Source: Wurfbainia villosa (lineage: Eukaryota; Streptophyta; Magnoliopsida; Zingiberales; Zingiberaceae). Taken from it: a stretch of 64,000 bases of DNA. Where the stretch lies: assembly GCA_025175895.1 (NCBI GenBank), contig CM046001.1:47987719-48051718 (forward strand), given 5' to 3'. Position numbers and translations under genes: made by a program. Below the pieces are notes generated by a model, which was not told the origin of the DNA, did not search any database, and saw nothing but the letters and a program-made list of their open reading frames with translations. Below, piece after piece: positions 47,367-56,640 of the stretch (position 1 is its first letter; each line of letters starts with the position of its first letter).

Positions 47367-48268
47367 TGTTTGATGTATAGGACTCACATTGCTCAACGTG
47401 ATCTAGACTTCACTCCTCAAATATGGGAGGACTTCCTAGGATGTCGCCCATTAGAGAGTAATTTTGTCTTCTACCCCTTTTCCTTCACCTTTTGAGGTCG
47501 TTACTTTATATTCTCTCCATGATCAATTCTATAACAGGCCTCAATAACTTGGTGTCAATCTTTTTACATCCAATGACCTTTCAACCAAAGACAATGTCCT
47601 TTATAAGATCATTATCCATTGCATTCTACCTATTGTCACTCGTGGGTTAGCCTTAGTTCGGCCCCCACATTTCTTTCTCATGTATGAATTTTTCCATGCA
47701 CTAGATGTCAATATTAGCTTAAATATCTTCCATTGCATCATCCACTTCAGCCCAATAGTGGGAAGGTCTATATGCCCTACGGACATGTGATTACGGAGTG
47801 GCTTGGTTCTATCGGCATTGACATAACCAAAGGGGTGATCAAGCCCATAACCACAAAGTATGATCGCATGAATACTAGGACCTTTTCCTTGGCAGGGTTG
47901 AAGCCTACTAGCAGCTCCATGATATGGGAGGATGGGCGGCAGCTAGGAGATGGCGCTCGAGCTGGCCCTTCCGCAGCTGCAGACAACGATGTTGTGTCAA
48001 ACTCTGACTTCGCAGCACGTTTTGATGTGTTTGAGGAGTCCATCAATACATGTCTAGAGGAGCTTAGCATGGAACATCACGAGTTTTGGACTCAGGTCTT
48101 CTCCCAGCTAGATACAATGGAGCGGCAGCAGAAGTAGATGTTGGCGATTCTTCGCTCTTTCGCACCAGGACATCCACCGCAGTACTTCCCATCTTCCTCT
48201 AGAGTTGGTGGCACTGCTGCCGGCGATACACACATGATGGAGGTGGATGATGATGCGGAGGGTCCTTA

Positions 48269-49262
48269 GCTAGTCATCGCTTGTGTGTTTTCATTTTCTT
48301 AGTGTTTGATATTTGTAAGGCTTTGTCCTTGACACTATGTTATTATTTCCTTTTGGGATGCAATGAATTTTTTTTTATATCTATGTATTCTTGTTTAATG
48401 TCCCGATAGACTTTAATTAAGGGTTGAACACAATTTGACAATTATTTTTGAAAACCTTGATGAAGTCTATCGCTTGATAGCAATCATCATTGATGATATT
48501 GATACAAAGTTTACCAAACTATTGATGATTTTTATAGTTTTGAACTTTGTTTCAATCCATTAATATAATGGGTAATTCTTTATCCTTCTATTTTTTGCCC
48601 ATTATATTGGCCATAAGTAATGTGTATGCGAGGTTTCATGAATTTTACAAATATGTAGAATTACTTATGCATTTTTTAAACTCGTCTTAAAGTTACTTAT
48701 TTCTAAACTATTAGAAATCAGTCAACTGCTCCTTATGGCAGTCGACTAGCGAGGTCTTCAGTTGATTGTCGATTGCCTCAGTCGACTGATGGCACTGTTT
48801 TGGGCAAAATAATTTGAGTTCATTATTTAAGAGCCTAACCTTAGTCCTAACCCTATGATATGATTAGCAAGACAATTAGGGAGATTAGGACTAATCGTTG
48901 CATTGGTTTAGGGGTGATTTTCCTATGATATCTTTCTAAACCCCAAAACCTATATGCATATGGTTGATTGTTGGTGCAAAGTTAGGATTTACCATTCTTT
49001 ATGGTTTCATGCTTTGCTCAACATGTTATTCACACCTGATAAAATATGTTTTGGATTAAGGGGGAGCTCTATGTGCATTGTATACCTTAGTTCAAGGCAT
49101 GAACATATTATTCAACATTGTTTTCATTTGTCATTTGTCCTTCTCTTTTTTATGTATGTCAAAGGGGGAGAAGGGATAATTGAAGTTAGATTCATATTGT
49201 GTTTTAATTTCATATTTTAATACCAAACTTAAATGATTGCCAAACACCAAAAAGGGGGAGAT
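48269..49262 (+). other. 3' noncoding region of element D with polypurine tracts
   Basis: Purine tracts with GGGGGAG occur at about 49057, 49165 and directly before the LTR (49249-49262, AAAAAGGGGGAGAT). CAGTCGACTG-like palindromes lie at 48718-48795. No frame is supported. Confidence 0.7.
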
Positions 49263-50673
49263 TGTTGATGCAAGAATGCCCCAATCATTAATATATTTTG
49301 ATGTTTGGATAATCATTTGAAGTTAGGGAATAATTGTGATCTAACCACGAATGTTTAAGTGACAAGAAAATCCAAGTGTGAAGACTTGGTAAAGAGAAGC
49401 CCAAGTGTGAATCTTGGTAAGGAAAGTTCAGGGGAAGGTCTTAACAGCATAAGTCCAAGCATGTAGTCTTGGTGGCGTAAAGTCAAAGTGGACCTTGGCA
49501 AAGGAAGTCCAAAGGCAAGGTCTTGGCAATGTAAGTCCAAACATGTAGTCCTAGCGTCGTAAAGTCCAATCGGACATTAGGAAAGAAGAAATCCAAAGCA
49601 TGACAAAATCGAGGGAAGCTTTTGAAGGCAAGCGCAAGGATGAAAAAGTCGTGGACTCAGAGGAATCCTAGAGGCACAAGGCTGATGGAGAAGATAGAAG
49701 GTTAAGTCTAGGCTTAGGGTATGTGTTTCAAGTGTGAATTAGTGATACTTGAGGTGTGCTAGTCAACTGACATGTTATACTAGTCAACTGGTCTCGAGTG
49801 TTCAGCACTCGAGGATCCGAAAGACTTGAGCAGTCGACTGGGGTTATGCCCCAATCGACTGGTCAGTAGTCGACTATGGATCCATCTGTCGAACATAAGC
49901 TTGGCAATCAACTGGTGCATAACACCATTCGACTGATCTATATAACTCAGTAAAAGTGCTCACCCTTGGCAGACTTGAACTCAGGTCTAGGAGTTGAGTC
50001 AAGATCTAGAAGTCGACTAACATTATGGGCAATCGACTGTCGTGGGCACAGAATGTCTAATAGTCGATTGCTCAGTCAACTAGGATGATACTAGTCGATT
50101 GATGATAATGGAAGTTAACTGATCAAGTAGACATTGAGCAGTGATGATCACAATCAGGCTTCTTCAGAAGTCGTTGGGTCCGGTCAACAGTAGTAGCAGT
50201 CAACTGATGGTATGCAGCAATCGATTGTTGTTGGCCTCAACAAGCAAAAACAACCATTCTCTATAAAAAGAAGCTAGGGAAGCTTGGAGGAGGCTAATGC
50301 TTTTATTCTAAATGTTCATCCTAAGCTCCTCAAGTCTTCCTCTTAGCTTTCAAGTGTTCTTAACCTCTTCGTCCCAAACTTAACTCCATCATCTTGTAAG
50401 AAGAAGAGTGTGATTGTAAAGAAGGTTTCACCACCTTGGTGTTCTCATCAAAAATAGGTTATAGTGAAATCTTGTGAGGGTTGATCCACCTTACGGATTG
50501 CCATGGAGTAGGAGCGTTATCTCCGAACCATGTTACATCGACGTGTTAGCGTTGTTTTCTTTGATTTTTTCTTTTAATTATTATTTTTCTTGTATTGCTT
50601 CTGCTAACTAACTTGTAGAAATCAAAGAAGTGCTATTCACCCCCCCCTCTAGCCAATCCTCAAGGATCCTATA
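49263..50673 (+). repeat. 3' LTR of element D
   Basis: It is 1411 bp, from TGTTGATG to CCTATA (the 5' LTR ends CCTACA). From left to right it has the AAGTCCAAG...CTTGGC minisatellite (49365-49570), palindromes related to CAGTCGACTG (49755-50225), the TATA box CTATAAAAAG (50261-50270) and the R/U5 part. It abuts J DNA at 50674. Confidence 0.88.
50261..50270 (+). promoter_or_regulatory. TATA box in the 3' LTR of D
   Basis: CTATAAAAAG lies just downstream of the palindrome cluster, the same layout as in B and E. Confidence 0.7.
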
Positions 50674-51561
50674 GATTGCCTCTCATTTAATGATATGAGA
50701 TTTATCACTAGGAAGAGTGAAGGCATCCAAAATGTGTTTGGACAAAATGGGAGAATGGAGGATCTCTTTGAGAGATGAGGCATTGAAAACCTTGGTAGTC
50801 TTTTTGATGTATGCCAAAGGGGGAGAAGTGAGGTTTAAGTTAGGTAAACCTTCACTATGCTTTGGCATTGGGAGAGTTAAATTTATTATTGTTAACCTAA
50901 CTTAAAGGTATTGTCAAACATCAAAAAAGGGGAGATTGTTAGTGCAATAGGCCCCGAGTCAATGTTGACCAAACTTGAGTGGGACTCGAGTAGTGTTTTG
51001 ATGTTTGACAATGGGTTTGACCATTGTTTATCTATACGATTTGACCATATGTGGACCATATGACTAGTGGATGATTGGGATATTCAAAGTCATATGGGAG
51101 AGATTATTTGAGGGAGATTGTTGGAGTAATCAATCTCGGAAGTCCAAGTTTGGATACTTAACAAGGAAAGTCCAAATATGGATATTTGGCAAGGGAAGAC
51201 TAAAGGTAAAGTCTTGACAGCATAAGTCCAAGTGTGTAGTCTTGACGGTATAAAGTATAAGTGAACTTTGGAAATTGGAAGGTCCAAGCATGGTCATGGC
51301 ATGTGAAGTCCAAGTATGGTCTTTGCAATTGGAAAGTCCAAGTCATGGGTACTTGGCAATTGAAAGTTCAAGTCATTGGTACTTGGAAATGGGAAAGTCC
51401 AAGAATGGTCTTGGCATGGAAAGTCCAAGCTTGGTCTTGGCAAAGGGAAAGTCCAAGTGTGTAGGTTTGGCAGTGTAAAGTCCAAGCATGTAGTCTTGGC
51501 GGCGTAAGTCCAAATGGATCTTGGCAAGGAAGTCAAAGGGTGAAGTTTTGGCAACATAAAG
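50674..51561 (+). mobile_element. Element J: 3' end fragment (interior and partial 3' LTR)
   Basis: The 263-bp interior has two polypurine tracts (about 50817-50827 and 50922-50936). The LTR begins at 50937 (TGTTAGTGCAATAGGCC) and resembles the LTR of C read in the opposite sense. The minisatellite AAGTCCAAG...CTTGGC makes up most of 51140-51550. The LTR is cut by G3 at 51562. Its remainder lies outside the window. Confidence 0.7.
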
Positions 51562-51694
51562 TGTGGGTTTCTCCGGCACCGACGTGGATGTGTGTTTGAA
51601 CACGTTTCATAAACATGCACACAACGGAAGAAAAAACAAGTAATAACTAACTTATTACAACACACACACCACACGCATGCAAAGGATATAACAT

Positions 51695-52911
51695 TGTTGG
51701 AGATCGTTTGAAGCTAGAAGAGGGGTGAATAGCATTTTTCGTTTCTACAAAAAATGATTAGCGGAAGCAAAAACAAAGATAATATAAGTAGAAATGAAAA
51801 CCAATGCTAACAAAGCCTTTACGTGGTTCGGAGATAACGCTCCTACTCCACGGCGATCCTTAAGGTGGATCAATCCAAGCAATTCCACTAAGAAACTCTC
51901 TTTTACAACAAGAACCTCCTCTTCTTTACAAAGAATGAAACTTGAGCTTAGAGAGAGGAGGAGAGGATTTAAGATCACTTAGAAAGCTTGAAAAACTTGT
52001 GGGAGCTTAGGAGAAAGATCAGAATATAAGCATTAGCCCCTTCTTGCTCCCCTTGGGCTCTTTTTATAGGAAAGAGCCTCTTTTTCCCATTGGAGGTCTA
52101 TCAGTCAACTGATGACTTACATCAGTCGACTGCCATCGATTCTAACGGCTTTTAAACAGCCGGATTCACGGGATTTGCTGTCGTCATCGCCAATGGAAAG
52201 ACTATCAGTCGATTGCCAGCGATGGCGATTCGGCCAATCTTGCTTAATAGCCCGGCGATCGTCTAGCCATTTATTTATGGCGGCGCAATAATGGCGATCA
52301 TTGCCCGGCTTGTATCGCGATAGTCGGGTCGAGTCGACTCTCACGAGTTCGGCGGATAACTGATCGGTGCTATGACCTTCCAACCTCTAATCGCATTTTA
52401 AGGGCTTCGTGACACCATGTTCGGATCATATGACTAATTCATACTTGAAAACATAACCTAAGCCTAAACTTAACCTTCTAGCTTCTCCATCAGCCTTGCG
52501 CCTCTAGGATTTCTTTGAGTCCACGACTCCATCCATGCGCTTGCCTTAAAAAGCTTCCTTCGGTTTCTTCATGCTTTGGGTTTCTTCTTTGCCAAAGTAT
52601 GCTTGGACTTTATGCTGCCAAGACTACATGCTTGGACTTATGCTGCCAAGACTTTCCTTTGGTCTTTCTTTTCCAAGAACTGCTTGGACTTTACGCCGCC
52701 AAGACTACATGCTTGGACTTATGCTGCCAAGACCTTTCCTTTGACTTCTCTTTGCCAAGATCACACTTGGACTTGTCTTTTACCAAGTCTTCATACTTGG
52801 ATTTTCCTGTCACTTAAACATGTTTACAATTAGATCACAAAACATTGCCTAACTTAGATGATTATCCAAACATCAAAATATATAAATGCTTGGAGCATTG
52901 TTGCACCAATA
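51695..52911 (-). repeat. 3' LTR of element E
   Basis: It is 1217 bp from TGTTGGAG to CACCAATA (a C to T change in the terminal CCAACA). The minisatellite is at 52600-52805. The segment 52095-52440 is strongly different from the other LTR. Confidence 0.9.
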
Positions 52912-53835
52912 ATCTCCCCCTTTTTGATGTTTGGCAATCATTTAAGTTAGGTCTTTAACACATACATATAAACATATTTCAATATGAATTCTAACTTAAA
53001 TATCCCTTCTCCCCCTTTGACATACAACAAAAAGAGAGGAGTTTATCCAATAAGTGCAGGAAAGAATTATAATTGACACATCTTGAACAAAGGTATAAAA
53101 TTGATATGAAGCTCCCCCTTAATCCAAGACATGTTTCATGATGTGGAAATAACATGTGAAGCAAAGCATAAGAAATAGAATAGGCAAATATGTCCTAGCA
53201 TTGCACCAACAATTATAGAAATAAGGGATGTAGCTCCCCCTAAACTAGTGCATCAAGAAAATCTGTCTTTCCATACAAGTTATCATGTATATACTGTGGA
53301 AATCATATAATGTCCAAAATTGAACCGTTTAACCGATGAAAAACCTTTTTCTATTCCAAAACAGTGTCACCGGTTCGACTAGAATTGGCATCACCAATCA
53401 AGCCGATCGTCGCATGATCGCCAATAACATCATCGATATCGACATCGCAAATCGAAATTTGAATTTTTCAGTCAAGGTTTAAAAATGCGTAGAAAATTCC
53501 GTGGATGCCCAAAAATCAGGAAACTCGTCATACACATTTTATTCGACTAATATAACATATGAAAAATATTAGATGAAAAACATGCTCATCGGATTAATGG
53601 ATTGATACGATATTCAAAATAACAAAAATATGATGCAAAAAGTGTAATTGTATCGTATCAATATTCATAACTTCGTACTATATGCTCAACTTCTAAACTT
53701 GACAAATAACAAGTTGTAGGCACTGATAGAAATGAACTAAACAAAAATACAATTTCATTTCATTAATCAAAAGTCATTACACAAGTAGGAGTTTATGTCG
53801 TTCATACGGACAAAAAGAAAATAACAAAAAACATG
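52912..53835 (-). other. 3' noncoding region of element E with multiple polypurine tracts
   Basis: C-rich plus-strand blocks at 52912-52925, about 53008, 53112 and 53235 are repeated polypurine tracts on the minus strand. GATCG-rich short palindromes lie at 53395-53460. No frame is supported. Confidence 0.7.
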
Positions 53836-55211
53836 CTAGCTAACGTATGCGTCCTCGGCATCCATCGGTGCGGATGACGAACCATCGTGAGGTGAGGTGG
53901 GTGTCCAGTGCGAGGGGCGGAGAATCGCCAAAATGTCCTCTCACCGCTGATGCATCCCTCTCACGAGGAGAGGAGCTCCGATGCTCGCAAGCTCTGTTGG
54001 CCCAAGTGGCTCCTCAAAATGTGTGTCTACCCGCTCCGCAAAGCATCAGCGGGTAATGAAGGATGTGTCTGGCGAATAGTATCTCTAGCCTCTCCTCGCA
54101 TCCTCCTCAAGAACACCCTCAAGATCTCCTCCAGCCGCATCCTCTCGTGCCGAGCGCCACCTGCTGGCCGTCGTGCAGGGTCCCAGAAAATGGACCCTCT
54201 GTCGGCCTTCAAGCCCGCCAAGGAGAAGCTCCGACGAGTCATCTGGTCATATTTTCTATTCATGATTTTAATGACTCCTATGTTGACATCAATGCCTACG
54301 GAGCTGAGCCACTAAGTAAGGACATTTCCAAAAGGTATATGAACCTTCCCATTGTTTGGCCTTATGAAATGAGTGATGCAGTGGAAGGTATTGAGACCAA
54401 TATTAATGTCTAAGTATTGACGAAGGATATGCATGAGAAGGAAGTGTGTAGGTCAAACCAAGGTCAAACCACGGGTAACTATAGGGAGAAGACAATGAGC
54501 AATGACCTTATAAAGGACATTGTCAGAGGCAGAAAGTTCTTGTGATTGAAATAGATTGGTGTTCAAAGGTCGAGGAGAGTGATAGAAAGTAGTATGAAGG
54601 GAATCTAAAGAAATCTCCTCAAAGGGAGGTGGAAGAGGTTGACTCCAAGATGGATACAAAATGAAATCATTCTTGGAAGAGAGACATCCGAGAAAATTGG
54701 TCCAGATCTGGGGGCTGAAATCCAGATCACACTGAGCAACGCGAGTCCGGTATCTCAGCCCATCTCCAACTGGTCGCAAGTTGTTGAAAAATTCAGAAAG
54801 AAGAGTGATATTTACATGATGTTCACAAAAAACTAATGATTCAAGTTTGTAGTGTTGAATGATTTGAACAATATCAAAACAGTAGTCTTTAAGAAATTTT
54901 GGATCCATTGATCGAGGTGGAATAAGTTGGAATTTAATTTTATTGAAGGCACTTTCAAGTGCGGAGTTTGGAAATCGAGGATCGACAGAGGGTGGAGGGT
55001 TTGACGGGCCTTCGTTGGTCGGAGTTGTCTGGGCACGCTTAGTAGCATAATTCTTAAGTCTAAATGTGCCAAAAGACAACAAAACAAGCATGCACAATGT
55101 AGGTTAAGGATGATGCATGCACAAAGACAACAAAATAAGCACCGGTTAGTGAAACAAAAATATAGGAACAAACAAACTGTGATCAAGGATGAGGGTTTAC
55201 CTAGGCGGCAT
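53836..55211 (-). pseudogene. Third ORF of element E, intron-containing
   Basis: Exon 1 (55211-55201) reads ATGCCGCCTAG. The intron 55200-55060 begins GTAAAC and ends TTTAG. Exon 2 is open for about 200 codons to a TGA at about 54455, where an Arg codon is expected. It then goes on through WLSSVGIDVNIGVI and RRSFSLAGLK, and ends ILAILRPSHW ... MDAEDAYVS at a TAG (53836-53838). Exon 2 aligns with D over its whole length, including FDIVQIIQHYKLESLVFCEH and the DNVLYKVIAHCLLPIVTRGL block. The place after RNase H is where some Sireviruses carry an env-like ORF, but I see no signal peptide or membrane segment. Family guess: PF20167-like. Confidence 0.72.
55060..55200 (-). other. Predicted spliceosomal intron in the third ORF of E
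   Basis: It is 141 bp, GT-AG, with a T-rich stretch before the 3' end. It falls after the second base of an Arg codon, exactly as in D (41651-41781). Skipping it joins ATG-Pro-Pro-Arg to LKNYATKRAQ; without splicing the frame ends at once in TAA. Confidence 0.65.
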
Positions 55212-56208
55212 GGTGAAAGATCAAGGAACAGTGTCGGACGCGAGTGTTCACGAAACCCTAGCCGAGTGAGCGATCTTCAGTGGAAACTAGGGCGTGAACG
55301 GGGTGACAAGAGGAGGTCCTCGAGTCGGAGAGCACTCCAAATGGGAGCACCGGACGGTGAAGTCGCTGGAAAAATGAGGAAGAAAGGCTAAAAGGTGCAG
55401 TGGAAGTTCGTCAGAAGAGGAAGAGGAGAGAAAATCGGGAAGCTTTGGCGAGTCAAACCGGTGGAAAGCCCTAAAAAATGCGACATCGATCATTGCGTTA
55501 GTCGGCGATCGGTGATGATCGATCAACGACCAATCGCATACGAAGCGCTTACAGCCACGATGGCGGATCGCCATAAATGGCAGTCGAACTGATAGCGAAC
55601 CGGGTAAGTCTGGTTCGATATTGTCATATCAGTCGAACTGGCGATAGGCGCCAGTCGACTGATATCAGTCTGACAGCCTTTTTGGCTAGATTAAAAAATT
55701 CATAATTAATTCAATAAGGATCAAAAAATTATGAAATTTTGTGGTTAATATTGTTAGATCATTTCCTATCAAGGAAAAATTATTTTAAAATTATATCACC
55801 TCTGGATTTTGATATTGACACAATCTTGAGATTTTGCAAAAGTTATGATATTTTTGCAAACTTTGTATCACTTTGGCTTATCAATAGAAAATTGTTTCTC
55901 AAGGTTTGATAGACATAGTTTAAATCTTATTTTATTTGACATTTCCAATCATATTCTTGGAGCTATATGCACATTAATTGTACATAGGCCTTCCCAATGA
56001 TTGGTCCAATGAAGGATTAATGTCTCTAGATGACACTTTGGCTCATGATAATGCATCATAACAAGCATGATGAACCAAGTGCATCTTCCTAACATCTCAC
56101 ATGATTTCTAGGTGGCTAAAAACACAAATCATGGTTTCTTAGGTCTATTGTGAGATGGTTAGAGGTATAAAACTTAGATTTTTTATGGGATCATGCAAAC
56201 CTACACTT
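55212..56208 (-). other. Noncoding DNA between RNase H and the third ORF of E
   Basis: The half nearest the ORF (55212-55560) resembles a plant gene leader, with CTAGGGTTTCG and C/T-rich runs on the minus strand. CAGTCGACTG and its variants lie at 55580-55670. The rest shares blocks with B and D. ORFs at 55110-55592 on either strand are accidental. Confidence 0.6.
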
Positions 56209-56640
56209 CTATTCTATAAAGCACATTCCAAGTTCTCTCCTAAGTGATGAAAATTCTATTTTGGGGAGAGGCTTGGTAAAGATGTCAGCTAGGTTGGACT
56301 TAGATTCAATGTAATTAAGCTCAATGTCTCCCTTAGCCACATGATCTCTAATGAAGTGATGTTTCACTTCAATGTGCTTAGTCCTAGAGTGATGCACCGG
56401 ATTTTTGGTCAAATTAATGGTGCTCACATTATCACAAAATACTTTCATGTCGGAGTAAGATAGCTCATAATCTTCTAGGGTATGTTTCATCCATAGTAGT
56501 TGAGCTACACAATCACCCATAGCCACATATTCGGCCTCGGTGGTAGATAATGCAACGCAAGGTTACTTCCTACTACTCCAACTAACTAGGGAGGACCCAA
56601 GGAATTGACATCCACCACTAGTACTCTTCCGATCCAATTT
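56209..56640 (-). pseudogene. pol: RNase H of element E
   Basis: The C-terminal 105 codons are open (AMGDCVAQLLWMKHTLEDYE ... NLADIFTKPLPK). The upstream part has two stops, one directly after YTDSDYAG (56638-56640) and one after SSRK at about 56560. The active-site motif TEAE is intact between them. Confidence 0.88.

Larger units (their letters stand above)
41640..48268 (+). pseudogene. Third ORF of element D, intron-containing, split by G2 and I
   Basis: Exon 1 is ATGGCACCTAG (41640-41650). The intron 41651-41781 begins GTAATC and ends TTTAG. Exon 2 continues to 42073, then eight bases at 43877-43884, then 47372-48268. The protein reads FDIVQIIKHYKIESLVFCEH, DLDFTPQIWEDFLGC, then YMPYGHVITEWLGSIGID and a likely coiled coil (48000-48130) ending MEVDDDAEGP. 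Stops after SKR and NNL and frameshifts near 47500 and 47740 show decay. It resembles, from memory, the plant-specific Putative plant transposon protein domain (PF20167). Function is unknown. Confidence 0.7.
25753..50673 (+). mobile_element. Element D: Sirevirus-like Copia element with third ORF, heavily interrupted
   Basis: Plus-strand order: LTR end (25753-26132), primer site, Gag, amber codon, protease, [F], integrase, reverse transcriptase, RNase H, noncoding DNA, [G1], third ORF with intron, [G2 and I], 3' noncoding DNA with polypurine tract, 3' LTR (49263-50673). Its left LTR continues outside the window because C has split it. The native part visible here is about 10 kb, close to the 10.5 kb of E. 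The many stops, deletions and five insertions show an old copy. Confidence 0.85.

Noticed and set aside
53847..54413. Plus-strand frames opposite the third ORF of E
   Set aside because: They are antisense shadows of a coding strand whose homology to D is clear.
53836..55211. Calling the third ORF an envelope gene
   Set aside because: Position would allow it, but no signal peptide, membrane span or cleavage site is visible, and the match to the plant transposon-protein type is better.
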